NCBI RefSeq assembly: GCF_001579945.1
Contig: NZ_CP011971.1
Coordinates: forward strand, 3,036,030-3,100,029
Reading direction: 5' to 3'
Length of the DNA stretch: 64,000 bases
Source of the DNA: Steroidobacter denitrificans
GTDB taxonomy: Bacteria > Pseudomonadota > Gammaproteobacteria > Steroidobacterales > Steroidobacteraceae
Shown piece after piece: positions 20,664 to 29,631 of this stretch (position 1 is its first letter; each line of letters starts with the position of its first letter). The position numbers and the translations under genes were made by a program. The notes beneath the pieces are model-generated. The model made no database searches, was not told where the DNA came from, and saw only the letters and a program-made list of their open reading frames with translations.

Positions 20664-23233
20664 GTCATCCTCCTTTCGACCGACCCGGTCGCACCGTGGC
20701 CGGCGGACGCGACGGCCTCTCCCGAAACATCGGGCCGGCCAGTCACCGCGGACGCCACGGGCGGATGGAACCGCCGCAGCCTGAGGGCGTTGCCGAGGAC
20801 GAAGACGCTCGACAACGCCATGGCGCCTGCCGCCAACACTGGCGAGAGCAGGACGCCGTAGGCCGGATAGAGCACGCCAGCGGCGACCGGGATCAGGGCG
20901 GCGTTGTAGCCGAACGCCCAGAACAGATTCTGCCGGATGTTGCGGATCGTCCCCTTCGACAGGGCGATGGCGTTGGGCACGCCCTTGAGGCTGCCCGACA
21001 TCAGCACCACGTCGGCCGCCTCGATCGCGATGTCGGTGCCCGTGCCGATGGCGATGCCCACGTCGGCCTCGGCCAGGGCCGGCGCATCATTGATGCCGTC
21101 ACCCACGAACACCAGATGGCCGTGAACGGCCCTGAGACGGCGCACCGTCTCGATCTTGCCTTTCGGAAGCACCTCGGCGACCACCTCGTCGATGCCGAGA
21201 CGGCGGGCGATGGCCTCGGCTGTGCGCCGATTGTCGCCGGTGATCATGGCGACCTTGAGGCCCAGCGCGTGCAGCGCGGCGATGGCCTCGGGCGTGGTGT
21301 CCTTGATCGGATCGGCAACGGCGATGACGGCCGCGAGCTTTCCGTCGATCGCGGCGTAGAGCGGCGACTTGCCCTCGTCGCCAAGCCGCTCCGCGATACC
21401 GGAAAAGGTGGCCACATCCAGGCCCAGCCGGTGCATGTAACGGTCGGCGCCGATCTGGATACTCACTCCGTCCACCATCGCCTCGACGCCGAACCCGGTC
21501 TCGGACCTGAAGCCAGCGACCGCCGGCAAGGTCAGGCCTTGGGCTTGGGCGGCTTCTACGATGGCATGGCCGACGGGGTGTTCCGACTTCGCCTCGACGG
21601 CCGCGATCCGCGCCAGTACCTGCGCGCGATCGAAGCCTTCGGCCAGTTCCAGATCGGTGAGCACCGGCCGGCCTTCGGTCAGCGTGCCGGTCTTGTCCAG
21701 TGCGATGACCTTCGCATCCTTGAGCCACTGCAAGGCTTCGCCCTTGCGGAACAACACGCCCATTTCGGCGCCGCGCCCGGTGCCGACCATGATCGACGTG
21801 GGCGTGGCCAGCCCCATGGCGCAGGGACAAGCGATGATCAGCACGGCGACGGCATTGACCAGCGCGAACGTCAGCGCCGGTGCCGGGCCGAAGGCGAGCC
21901 AGACGAGGAACGTCAGCAGCGCCACACCGATCACGACCGGGACGAACCACAACGTCACCTTGTCGACCAGTGCCTGGATCGGCAGCTTGGAGCCCTGCGC
22001 TTCCTCCACCATGCGGATGATCCGGGAGAGTACCGTGGCCTCGCCTACCGCGGTTGCACGGAAAGCCAGCGCGCCGTTCTGGTTGACCGTACCGCCGACC
22101 ACCGCGCTGCCGGCGGTCTTTGCCACCGGCACCGGCTCGCCGGTGATCATGGACTCATCGACGTAGCTGTCGCCATCGATCACCTCGCCGTCGACCGGAA
22201 CACGTTCGCCCGGTCGCACTTCGACAATATCCCCCGGCACGACGTTGCCGAAGGCGATCTCGGCCGTCTCCTCGTCACGGCGCACTCGCGCGGTCCGCGC
22301 CTGCAACCCAATCAGCCGCTGGATCGCCTGGGAGGCGCGCCCCCTGGCCCGCGCTTCCAGAAAGCGGCCGATGAGAATCAAAGTGACGATGACGGCCGCC
22401 GCCTCGTAGTAGACGTTGACCGCTTCCGCGGGCAACAGCGCAGGCATGAAGGTCGCAACCAGCGAGTAGGCGTAAGCCGCCAGGGTACCGACCGCGACCA
22501 GCGAGTTCATGTCCGGCGCCAGGCGGAACAGCGCGGGAAAGCCATGCTGGTAGAAGCGCCGGCCCGGCCCGAGGATCACCAGTGTCGTCAGCGCGAACTG
22601 GATGACCCAGTTCCACTGCATGCCGAGGGTGCGGTTGATCAGGTGATGCACGCCGGGAACGAGGTGCGCACCCATCTCCAGCACAACCACCGGCAAGGTC
22701 AGCGCGATGGACACGGCCACGGCGCGTTTCAGGGCCGCCTGCTCGGCGTCCTTGCGGACCGCGTCATCGGCCTCGCGCGAGGACGCCCGGTCGATCGGCC
22801 GCGCCGCGTATCCCGCGTCGTCGATGGCCTGGATCAGCAACCTGGCGTCCACACCCCCTTCCACGACTGCGCGCTCTGTCGCCAGGTTGACGCGTGCCGC
22901 CGTCACGCCGGGGACGGTACGCAGTGCGCGCTCCACACGTCCGACGCAGGACGCGCAGGTCATGCCCTCGATGGCGAGTTCGGTCTTGATGATCGGAACC
23001 GCATAGCCCGCCCTCTCGATGGCCCGGGCCAGTGTCCGGTGGTCGGCCGGTGCCACGGTCTGCACGTCGGCCCATCCGGATGCGGGATCGACGCTCGCAC
23101 CGTGAACGCCGGGGACGGCCCTCAGTGCCTGCTCGATCCGGCCGGCGCAGGAAGTGCCGCGCATTCCCGCGATGGGTAGGCGCACCGCCTCCAGTCGGAG
23201 GGAGGCGTCTTGTGAAGGGGAATCCATGTTCAT
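20660..23233 (-). CDS. copA: Cu(I)/Ag(I)-exporting P-type ATPase (P1B-1)
   Basis: This 857-residue inner-membrane pump has two N-terminal metal-binding domains. The first has lost its CxxC (GMRGTSC) and the second is intact (GMTCASC). Further motifs are the TGE loop (MITGEPVP), the transmembrane CPC motif ([15 protein letters not shown]), the phosphorylation site DKTGTLT, and [13 protein letters not shown] plus the later membrane Asn/Tyr and Met/Ser pattern indicates Cu(I) export from cytosol to periplasm. It leads an operon with cueR and is read from a CueR-type promoter at 23261-23291. Confidence 0.92.
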   Translation of the reverse strand: MNMDSPSQDASLRLEAVRLPIAGMRGTSCAGRIEQALRAVPGVHGASVDPASGWADVQTVAPADHRTLARAIERAGYAVPIIKTELAIEGMTCASCVGRVERALRTVPGVTAARVNLATERAVVEGGVDARLLIQAIDDAGYAARPIDRASSREADDAVRKDAEQAALKRAVAVSIALTLPVVVLEMGAHLVPGVHHLINRTLGMQWNWVIQFALTTLVILGPGRRFYQHGFPALFRLAPDMNSLVAVGTLAAYAYSLVATFMPALLPAEAVNVYYEAAAVIVTLILIGRFLEARARGRASQAIQRLIGLQARTARVRRDEETAEIAFGNVVPGDIVEVRPGERVPVDGEVIDGDSYVDESMITGEPVPVAKTAGSAVVGGTVNQNGALAFRATAVGEATVLSRIIRMVEEAQGSKLPIQALVDKVTLWFVPVVIGVALLTFLVWLAFGPAPALTFALVNAVAVLIIACPCAMGLATPTSIMVGTGRGAEMGVLFRKGEALQWLKDAKVIALDKTGTLTEGRPVLTDLELAEGFDRAQVLARIAAVEAKSEHPVGHAIVEAAQAQGLTLPAVAGFRSETGFGVEAMVDGVSIQIGADRYMHRLGLDVATFSGIAERLGDEGKSPLYAAIDGKLAAVIAVADPIKDTTPEAIAALHALGLKVAMITGDNRRTAEAIARRLGIDEVVAEVLPKGKIETVRRLRAVHGHLVFVGDGINDAPALAEADVGIAIGTGTDIAIEAADVVLMSGSLKGVPNAIALSKGTIRNIRQNLFWAFGYNAALIPVAAGVLYPAYGVLLSPVLAAGAMALSSVFVLGNALRLRRFHPPVASAVTGRPDVSGEAVASAGHGATGSVERRMT

Positions 23234-23260
23234 CTCGCCGTACGATGGGGTCGATGGCCG

Positions 23261-23291
23261 AGTCTGTGGCTTACCACGGTGGGAAGGTCAA
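23261..23291 (-). promoter_or_regulatory. CueR-type promoter for the Cu-ATPase
   Basis: On the minus strand TTGACC (23291-23286), a 19-bp spacer beginning with the half-site ACCTTCC, and a weak -10 CAGACT (23266-23261) match the CueR promoter design. It starts transcription about 20 bp upstream of the ATPase gene. Confidence 0.72.
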
Positions 23292-23317
23292 CGCTTGCGC
23301 GGCCGGCCTGTGAACCC

Positions 23318-23348
23318 TTGACCTTCCAACGATGGCAAGGTCCATGAT
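23318..23348 (+). promoter_or_regulatory. CueR-type promoter for the CopZ-like gene
   Basis: TTGACC (23318-23323), a 19-bp spacer carrying the dyad ACCTTCC...GCAAGGT, and -10 CATGAT (23343-23348) match the CueR consensus closely. It is divergent from the ATPase promoter and points to the chaperone gene at 23379. Both are expected to respond to the CueR encoded at 20190. Confidence 0.85.
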
Positions 23349-23378
23349 AGCCGTACGCAAACCAACAGGAGTTGTCCC

Positions 23379-23582
23379 ATGCAGACGTTCCACATCCAGA
23401 ACATGACTTGCGGCGGCTGCGTCCGAGGCGTCACGCGCGCCATCCAGTCCGTCGACCCGGCTGCGCGGGTTCACGCCGATGTTCCTGCCCGACGGGTGCA
23501 GGTCGTCTCCGACCAGCCCCGTGAGATCGTCGAGGCCACACTGACCAAGTCCGGCTACCAGGCGGTTTGGATCGCTCCGTGA
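23379..23582 (+). CDS. copZ: CopZ-like copper chaperone (single HMA domain)
   Basis: This 67-residue cytosolic protein is one heavy-metal-associated domain with the site NMTCGGC near residues 8-14. It should carry Cu(I) to the ATPase or to CueR. It is a stand-alone gene behind its own CueR-type promoter, with ribosome-binding sequence AGGAG ahead of ATG. The 114 bp after it show nothing recognisable. Confidence 0.85.
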   Translation: MQTFHIQNMTCGGCVRGVTRAIQSVDPAARVHADVPARRVQVVSDQPREIVEATLTKSGYQAVWIAP

Positions 23583-23696
23583 AGCACCGCCTGGCGGCCT
23601 CGTTCAGGCCTCGTTGATCGTCAGGGTCAAGCGACCAGGTTCTCGGCCAGTGCGGTCGTCGGACGAAGCCGTTCTTGAACTGACCGGCCCGACCAC

Positions 23697-24086
23697 TCAG
23701 TTGCAGGTACTCGGGTGGTCGGGCGGGGAGGGTCGATTGCGCCGCCACGACCATCCTCTCTCGATCTCGATTTGAAGTGCGACGCTCAAAAAGGTTCGGA
23801 TCAGCACGATCAGCGCAAGGATCGCGACGCCCTGCAGCGAGGGATCGATCGTAACGGTTCGGATGATGTCGGCGGCCACGAGAAATTCCAGGCCCAGTAC
23901 GATCGCGCCGCCGAGCTCCTGCCGCAGGGAGTGATATCGCGCCGTCAGTTCGAACCCCTTGTGGATGAAGGCGAATCGGCCGCAAGCCAACACGCTGCCC
24001 AGGGTGATGACCCCGACGCCGAACAACTCGAATCCCGCGACCGCGATCCCGATCGCCGCATGTGGCAAATCAGCGCTCATCGGCAT
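23697..24086 (-). CDS. DUF1622 membrane protein
   Basis: This 129-residue protein has three hydrophobic helices. FELFGVGVITLGSVLA, LGLEFLVAADIIRT and LIVLIRTFLSVALQIEIE are typical of the DUF1622 family of small inner-membrane proteins of unknown function. It begins 6 nt after the stop of the heptaheme cytochrome gene, so it is probably the last gene of that operon. Its role in the electron-transfer module is unknown. Confidence 0.8.
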   Translation of the reverse strand: MPMSADLPHAAIGIAVAGFELFGVGVITLGSVLACGRFAFIHKGFELTARYHSLRQELGGAIVLGLEFLVAADIIRTVTIDPSLQGVAILALIVLIRTFLSVALQIEIERGWSWRRNRPSPPDHPSTCN

Positions 24087-24092
24087 ATCCGG

Positions 24093-24896
24093 TCAATGGT
24101 GATCGTAGATCCCCACACCCCGGATGTCGTTCCATGAAGTGGTCTGGTGGCAGAGATAGCACTGCTCAGGTTCCGCATTCCTGACACCCGCTATCGGCTT
24201 GGACATCATTCCGAAGTGCTCCTTGTAGTGGCTGAGCGGCGCGAGGTGGCACTGGCCGCACTCGGTGGAACTCGGCGGTGGATGCCGGTACTCGGCAATC
24301 GACCATGTGGTCGTGCCGTGGCATGTCGCGCAGTCGTTTCCGAAGACCTGGACGTGCGGGTCGGTGGTCTTGTGGCAGCTCGCACAGTCCAGCAGCGTCT
24401 CCTTGTAAGTCATGCCGTTGGCAAGCGAGAGGTTGCCCGGCAGCGCCTCGGGCCGGTGTGCCTTGAGGTGCGCGAGCAGCACCGCCCCCTCATGACCCTC
24501 CGGGGCCCGATCGAGCCATCGCACGATGATGTCGGTCAAAGCCGCATGGTCCATACCACGCAGGCTGCGGCCGGCGTCGTGTTCCTTGTGGCAGGCCACG
24601 CAGTTGTTCGAGCCGGCGATGTCGGCATGGAATGCCGTCGGTTGTCGCTGGACCAGGACGGTCTCGTTTGCATGGCAGGCCACGCAAGTCGCGTCCTCCA
24701 CGCCCTTCACCGGCGTGTGGCACGCCGCACAGTCCTCTTTGAGAAACGCATGTGCGCTGGACAGGGGGCCCGGAGAGGCCATGTTCTGCCACGTCGCGGC
24801 GCGCTGCATTTGCGGAAGGTATGTCCACAGTGCGACTGCCGACACCGGCGCCAGGACCGCGAGCAGCGCGGCGAGGATCTTTCCCTTTCGACTCAT
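24093..24896 (-). CDS. Heptaheme c-type cytochrome, membrane-anchored periplasmic
   Basis: This 267-residue protein has an N-terminal signal or anchor helix (ILAALLAVLAPVSAVALW). Seven CxxCH heme-binding motifs follow: CAACH, CVACH, CVACH, CASCH, CATCH, CGQCH and CYLCH. The layout resembles cytochrome c3/c7-like multiheme electron carriers. Its ATG overlaps the stop of the upstream membrane-protein gene. As the periplasmic member of the operon it should take electrons from the membrane cytochrome b and pass them on; the acceptor is unknown. The frame upstream of the ATG re-reads the previous gene. Confidence 0.88.
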   Translation of the reverse strand: MSRKGKILAALLAVLAPVSAVALWTYLPQMQRAATWQNMASPGPLSSAHAFLKEDCAACHTPVKGVEDATCVACHANETVLVQRQPTAFHADIAGSNNCVACHKEHDAGRSLRGMDHAALTDIIVRWLDRAPEGHEGAVLLAHLKAHRPEALPGNLSLANGMTYKETLLDCASCHKTTDPHVQVFGNDCATCHGTTTWSIAEYRHPPPSSTECGQCHLAPLSHYKEHFGMMSKPIAGVRNAEPEQCYLCHQTTSWNDIRGVGIYDHH

Positions 24897-25582
24897 CTGA
24901 ACCAGCGCAACCCGAAGTAGATGCCAGCCCAGATATGCAACGCCAGCAGAAGATAGAAGATGATCGAGAACGCGATGTGTGCCGACAGCCAGGCGTTGAA
25001 CAGCCTGCGCACCCGCTCCTGGAACTGGATCGAGTACTGCAGATCGGCGGCGGCGGATGCCAGTGGCAGCAGTTCGGCGCTGGCCTTGGGCGTACCGGCA
25101 ACGCCCGCTGTTGGTCCTTGCGCGTAGGCCCAGTACTGCCCATCCAGAAGGCGCCACAGCCCGTCGATCTGCGCCTTCTTCTCGCGGATGTTCTCCGCGA
25201 CGTAGCGCAGATAATGCTGGCCGATGAACCCAGTGAGCACGCTCAGCAGCATCGATGCCGTCAGCGCGACGCCGAGCGCACTCTGGAACTTGTGCCCGCT
25301 ATGGAGGATGGCCAACAGCGCGCCTACCAAGCCGAAATAGACGTGCGCCTGCAGCAATGCGCCGAAGCCATGCTTCCTGGTGAATGCGCGGCGCAGCGTA
25401 GCGCTGCGCTTGATTACGGTGTAGGTGAGCGGGACGAGCATGAACGCCGCGCCTACGACGCCGAACACGCCACCCAGGAGGCTTCCGGCGAAGAAGGAAG
25501 AGCGGTGCACCAGGAAACCCAGCCACAGGACCACCAGCATCGAGAAGATGATCGTCGCGATGATGCGATCCTGGTTGCGCAT
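24893..25582 (-). CDS. Ferric-reductase-like transmembrane cytochrome b
   Basis: This 229-residue inner-membrane protein has about five helices. Two of them carry histidine pairs spaced exactly 14 residues (H-VYFGLVGALLAIL-H near residues 80-95 and H-IAFSIIFYLLLAL-H near 202-217), the bis-heme b ligand pattern of ferric reductases and NADPH oxidases. It begins 1 nt after the flavoprotein gene's stop and overlaps the cytochrome c gene. It is inferred to move electrons across the membrane from the flavoprotein to the multiheme cytochrome. I do not recognise a named family with this exact composition. Confidence 0.75.
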   Translation of the reverse strand: MRNQDRIIATIIFSMLVVLWLGFLVHRSSFFAGSLLGGVFGVVGAAFMLVPLTYTVIKRSATLRRAFTRKHGFGALLQAHVYFGLVGALLAILHSGHKFQSALGVALTASMLLSVLTGFIGQHYLRYVAENIREKKAQIDGLWRLLDGQYWAYAQGPTAGVAGTPKASAELLPLASAAADLQYSIQFQERVRRLFNAWLSAHIAFSIIFYLLLALHIWAGIYFGLRWFR

Positions 25583-27750
25583 CTACGCATCCACCGAGAT
25601 ATCGGCCGACGCTTTCGCCTGGCAGGCCAGGATCACGCCCGAGGAACGATCGAGTGGCGTCAGGCTGTCGTCCACGTCCATGGTGACCTCGCCCGACAGC
25701 AGCTTGATCTTGCAGAGGCCGCAGTAACCCTGCCGGCAGGCATATTCGATCGGAACGCCGACCTCTTCGGCGGCCTCGAGAACGGTCTGGCCGGCCGCCA
25801 GCGGCGCCTTTTTTCCGGACCGCTCGAAGCTGCAGGTGACGGCCGTCGCCGTGTCGCCCGCCGACACCTCCGGGCCGGGAGGCACTGTCCTGGAGGGGCT
25901 CAGGAACAGCTCGGAATGAACCGACGCCAGGTCGATGCCCAGCTTGCCCAGTTCGTTGCGGACCGCGTCCATCATCACCGGCGGACCGCACAAGTGGATG
26001 CGGCGCGAACGGATCTGCGGAATCTGCCCCAGCAGTTCGGCGGTGATGAACCCACGCGGGCCGGTCCATGCCGCCGATGACTCGTCGCTCAGCACGATGG
26101 ACACATGCAGGTTCGGATGCCGGCGGGCGAGTTGGTTCAGCTCGTCGCGGAAGATCACACTTTCCAGGTCCTTGCAGGCGTAGACCAGGTCGATCCGGCC
26201 GTTCCAGCTCTGGTCGGTCAGGTAGCGGATGGAACTCATCAGCGGCGTGATGCCGACGCCGCCGCCCAGGAACACGACACTGTCGGACTCGACGCCGCGG
26301 AAGGTGAAGCGGCCGTAGGGGCCGGACGCATCGAGGAGATCGCCTTCCTTCACCTGCTCGTGCAGGTAACCCGAGACGATGCCGCCGCTTTCGTGCTTGA
26401 CCGTCAGGTCGCACCAGCCGTGGCAGCATGGCGATGAAGCGATCGAATACGAGCGCTTGACCTGGTTCCCGCCTGAATGCACCGAAAGCGTGAGGAACTG
26501 GCCGGGCTCGAACTCGAACGGCAGCGCACCCACGCCCTCCACTGGCGCCAGCCGAAACGTCTTGACCTTGGGCGTCTCCTGGAAGACGCGTGCGACCCGC
26601 AGCTTGCCCACCCAGCCGCCCATGGTGGACACGGGTGCGCGTGCCTGCGGCTCGCCCTCGGCCGGCACGCCCGGAGACACGGGCGCCGCGGGGGCCGGCG
26701 CCACACCGGAACGAGGCGCAGCGGCGGGGGCCGGAGGCACCGGTGCCCCGGTGCGCAACGTGGCGAGGACCGCATTCGTGCGTCGGGTTCGCGCCACGTA
26801 CATCCAGGCGGCCAGCAGCGCAAAGGCCAGCAGCAACGCCATCGTGAAGTAGTGGAAGCCCGACAGGCCGAAGACGCCGTGCGCCGGGGCCGTGGTCAGG
26901 GGATCGGTCAGGTTCATCTCGCGCCGGAACCACGCCAGCGCGATCCCCCGCGGCGCCTGTCCTTCGGCCAGTGCGCGGTAGGCCGACAAGCCGCTGTCGA
27001 ATTCGCCCCAGGCCACGCGCATGCGGTCGGATGCTTCCTGCAGGCCGCCGTAGTCGTTGCGCTGGACCGCGTGCGACGCCTCCGACGACAGGGACGCCAA
27101 TAGCTGGACCCTTCGTGCATCCGGTGGTGGGCGAGCTGCTCAACGCTCGCGCGCCGCTCCGGCGGTAGATCCGGCAGCGCCATCAGCTGCGGATACAGCA
27201 GCTTGTTGAGGCGCCGATCCCGACCGCACTCGTCTCCGCGGCAGCCGCGCATCATGTCGTCCATCATGCCGCCCATGGAACCGGCCATCGATGCACCACT
27301 CGAAGCCGGCATGCTGGCAGTCGCGTCCGGGTGATGCGCGGCGTGATCGTCATCGCCCGCCGATGCGTCAGCCGGCGGTGTGGCGCTCATCGGCATGCCG
27401 TTCATCGGGCTGCTGCTTTGCGCCGGCATGCCATCGGCTGGCGCCGGCTGCGGTACCGCCATGCTTCCGGCCTTGTCCGGATGATGCGCGGCGTGATCGT
27501 CATCGCCCATCGGCGCGCCAGCCGGCGGCGTGGTGCCCATCGGCATACCAGCCATCGAGCCGCTGTCCCGGGCCGATGACGTGCCGGCAGCGTCCGGCTG
27601 CGCAGCCGTCGTGCCGCCGGTCTTGTCTGGCGGATGGGCTGCGTGTGGATCAGCAGCCGACTGAGCGCCGGCCGCTCCATGAGCCAGCAGCATCGCCAGC
27701 GTGGCCAGGGCGGCGACTCGCTTCCACCCCACGAAGCCTTCCGTCAGCAC
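25583..27750 (-). pseudogene. His/Met-rich membrane-anchored FAD/2Fe-2S oxidoreductase, frameshifted as read
   Basis: From ATG 27750 the frame gives a signal peptide, a His/Met-rich region with two GDDDHAAHH repeats, and a helical domain up to HRMHEGS. The rest (LLASLSSEASHAV onward) is in another frame, so one base is missing near 27098-27113. The second frame holds a membrane helix (FHYFTMALLLAFALLAAW), then FAD motif RSYSIASSP, NAD(P) motifs GGGVGITP and CGPPVM, and a C-terminal 2Fe-2S ferredoxin (CRQGYCGLC ... C). Restored length is about 722 residues. Topology would be periplasmic metal-binding N-terminus and cytosolic NAD(P)H reductase. The downstream part is fully intact, so a sequencing error or start at an internal TTG (27100) is possible. 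Confidence 0.75.
27331..27562 (-). repeat. Imperfect 150-bp-period repeat in the His/Met-rich region
   Basis: The block beginning at 27331 recurs at 27481, including the exact stretch GATGCGCGGCGTGATCGTCA. It encodes the two GDDDHAAHH-type histidine clusters and following Met-rich segments of the flavoprotein's N-terminus. It is a coding repeat, not an array of separate elements. Confidence 0.8.
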
Positions 27751-27764
27751 CGCGGCGGCCTCCG

Positions 27765-28292
27765 CTACATATGGCCCATCTTCTTCTTGGCCATGCCCCC
27801 GCCCATGCTCGAATCCATCTTCTGCATGGTGGCGTCGACCTTCTGCATCTGCATCTCGCAGTGCTCCATGTCCTCCTTCATCTGCTGCATGTGCTGCATC
27901 GTGGCGGGCATGTCCATGTCCTTATGCGCGGAGGCATCGCCAGCCTTCATCGCCATGGCCTGCTGATGCATCTGCATGCTGCCTTCCTGCATCTGTCGGC
28001 CCATGGCCTCCATGGCTTGCCCCCGTTCGCGCATCATGGCTGCCATCTCCTCCATGTGCGTGGCCATGGCATCGGGCGTTGCGGGCGCATTCTGAGAAGC
28101 AGGGGACTTCGGATCGGTAGGGTGCGCCGCTGGAGCGTGAGGTGCCGCCGGGGTGCTGGCGGGCTGCTGCCCCATGGCGCCTGGCATGGCATCCTTCTTG
28201 TGCATGTCATCATCAGCCAGTGCCGCGCCAGCGAGCGCGACACCCAGGATGCAGACCATGACAAGTGACGGCCGACGATAGTGCTGCTTCAT
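27765..28292 (-). CDS. Methionine-rich secreted protein
   Basis: This 175-residue protein has a signal peptide (MVCILGVALAGAALA) and then a proline/alanine/histidine linker. The helical C-terminal half is exceptionally rich in Met, Gln and Glu (MATHMEEMAAMMRERGQAMEAMG; MQHMQQMKEDMEHCEMQMQ), with one cysteine. Met-rich periplasmic proteins commonly bind Cu(I) or Ag(I). It is the first gene of the five-gene operon, 14 nt ahead of the flavoprotein gene, with GGAGG before its ATG, and is read from copper-box promoter D. No named family recognised. Confidence 0.8.
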   Translation of the reverse strand: MKQHYRRPSLVMVCILGVALAGAALADDDMHKKDAMPGAMGQQPASTPAAPHAPAAHPTDPKSPASQNAPATPDAMATHMEEMAAMMRERGQAMEAMGRQMQEGSMQMHQQAMAMKAGDASAHKDMDMPATMQHMQQMKEDMEHCEMQMQKVDATMQKMDSSMGGGMAKKKMGHM

Positions 28293-28392
28293 GACAACCT
28301 CCGATAAGTAGGCGGCGGTTCCCCTCGGGAACCGATGAGCGCAACGCGCTCACGAAGAAACCGACCCGCGTGCGTGGTCGGTTCGTTCGTCC

Positions 28393-28436
28393 ACCGTACG
28401 TGCGGCAAGCTGTCGATGGCATGACCCCGACATTAC
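28393..28436 (-). promoter_or_regulatory. Copper-box promoter D (electron-transfer operon)
   Basis: On the minus strand GTAATGTCGGGGTCA (28436-28422) is followed after 23 bp by the -10-like TACGGT (28398-28393). It matches the box and exact spacing of promoters A, B and C, with one deviation in the second half (GGGGTCA). Transcription would start near 28387, about 95 bp ahead of the Met-rich protein gene. Confidence 0.68.
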
Positions 28437-28555
28437 GATGCCGCAATCTCCTCGTAATACGACGCCGGCACTGGAGGAAGGTCCTACCGGAAGAAAGTGC
28501 CACTTCGGATGCCACTCTGTTCGCGTTCAAGAAGTGACAAGATGATTACGCAAAT

Positions 28556-28599
28556 GTAATGACTGGGTCATTCAGCTGAAAGCAGGCCCTTCCTAGGCT
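28556..28599 (+). promoter_or_regulatory. Copper-box promoter C (28640 gene)
   Basis: GTAATGACTGGGTCA (28556-28570) is followed after 23 bp by TAGGCT (28594-28599). Spacing is identical to promoters A, B and D. It would start transcription near 28606, about 35 bp before the ATG at 28640. Confidence 0.74.
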
Positions 28600-28639
28600 G
28601 ATATCGGGCGTTCCTCCCCTCAGCCACCAGGAGATTGTC

Positions 28640-29011
28640 ATGAAATCCATCAAAGCGTCGTGGGTCATTTTGTTGTGTGCGATGTTCGCAGTAGCCGTTC
28701 CGGTCTACGCGCAGCAGCCCACCGAAGAACCGATCGTGAAGCTGCTCAACGATATGGCGGACAAGCCGGAGAATCATCTGGCCATCGCCGCGTACTACCG
28801 CACGCTGGCCGGCGACGCGCTGGCTGAAGCCGAGAAGCACAAGGCGATGCGCAACACCTATCGGCACGACCACCAGAAGTTCAAGTCTGGAGCTGCCACG
28901 GGGCAGTCGATGGCACGGCACTGTGACCGGCTGACCAAGCTCCAGGAAGAGACCGCCGCAGAGTACGAGGCGCTTGCAAAGCTCCATGAAGCTGAGGCGG
29001 CAGCGAAATAA
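28640..29011 (+). CDS. Small secreted helical protein of unknown function
   Basis: This 123-residue protein has a signal peptide (SWVILLCAMFAVAVPVYAQ) and then an almost entirely alpha-helical, charged sequence (YYRTLAGDALAEAEKHKAMRNTYRHDHQKF) with several His, a single Cys (RHCDRL) and an Ala/Glu-rich end. I do not recognise a family. GGAG precedes the ATG. It is monocistronic: its own copper-box promoter lies upstream and a strong terminator follows at 29032, which suggests it is strongly and specifically induced. Confidence 0.8.
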   Translation: MKSIKASWVILLCAMFAVAVPVYAQQPTEEPIVKLLNDMADKPENHLAIAAYYRTLAGDALAEAEKHKAMRNTYRHDHQKFKSGAATGQSMARHCDRLTKLQEETAAEYEALAKLHEAEAAAK

Positions 29012-29031
29012 CAGCCAGACGGTTAGACGTC

Positions 29032-29072
29032 AAATACCCCGCTCCACCGATCGACGGGAGCGGGGTATTTTT
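29032..29072 (+). terminator. Strong rho-independent terminator after the 28640 gene
   Basis: A perfect 14-bp stem, AAATACCCCGCTCC (29032-29045) with GGAGCGGGGTATTT (29057-29070), an 11-base loop and a run of Ts at 29068-29072. It ends the 28640 transcript and lies between convergent genes, so it may also stop the DUF305 transcript. Confidence 0.92.
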
Positions 29073-29139
29073 GCTCCATAGACGCCAACCTTGGAAGGAG
29101 CATGGCTGGCGCCAAGGCGAAGATGAAGGCGAAGCAGCG

Positions 29140-29631
29140 TTAACGGGAACGCTCTGAGAGCAACTGCTTCATCTGAGCGATCTCCTGCGTTTGGGAGGCA
29201 ATGATGTCCTGGCATAGCTTGGCCAGTTCGGGATCCTTGAGGCGGTTCTCCTCACACATCAGGATCGCTCCCGCGTGATGCGGAATCATGGAGCGTATGA
29301 ACTGCCGGTCTGTGACGGCAGCCTGGCTGCGAATGCCCCACCAACAGAACAGCATGAATACCACCGCCGCGCCGGCAAGGATCAGGTTTCGCCGACGATC
29401 CGGGTACATTCCGGACATGAGCCACAACTCAATGAGCAGCATGGGAGAGGCCATCAGGCCTGCCATGTAGAACTGATTGATGTTGTTGTAGACATTGGCC
29501 CACTGATCGACCATGGAATACATCAAGGCGTACATGGCCAAGAAGGAGAGCGCCATCATCAACAGCAAACGGCCATAGTGGCCCTGATGTTGCGGCTGGG
29601 CGTTCTCGTGCTTTCCGTGCGAAGTGGACAT
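29140..29631 (-). CDS. DUF305 membrane protein
   Basis: This 163-residue protein has three or four hydrophobic helices followed by the DUF305 signature FIRSMIPHHAGAILMCEEN, whose HH and Met/Cys could bind metal. DUF305 proteins recur in copper and silver resistance regions; function is not established. ATG 29631 is chosen over the upstream frame because MSTSHGKHENAQPQHQGHYG starts cleanly there. It is divergent from the DUF411 gene. Confidence 0.82.
   Translation of the reverse strand: MSTSHGKHENAQPQHQGHYGRLLLMMALSFLAMYALMYSMVDQWANVYNNINQFYMAGLMASPMLLIELWLMSGMYPDRRRNLILAGAAVVFMLFCWWGIRSQAAVTDRQFIRSMIPHHAGAILMCEENRLKDPELAKLCQDIIASQTQEIAQMKQLLSERSR

Larger units (their letters stand above)
28293..28639. 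other. Divergent regulatory region (347 bp, no gene seen)
   Basis: This gap lies between the divergent five-gene operon and the 28640 gene. It contains two copper-box promoters back to back (D on minus, C on plus). No ORF of note is present in either strand. Confidence 0.7.

Noticed and set aside
20696-23179. An 827-codon open frame opposite the Cu-ATPase gene (and a 691-codon one at 17643-19718 opposite copA)
   Set aside because: They are shadows of strongly supported genes in high-GC DNA. Their translations are rich in Arg, Gly and His and have no recognisable motif.
29101-29143. Thirteen-codon basic mini-ORF (MAGAKAKMKAKQR) with AAGGAG just before it
   Set aside because: Spacing to the ATG is too short and it lies between two gene ends; nothing else supports it.
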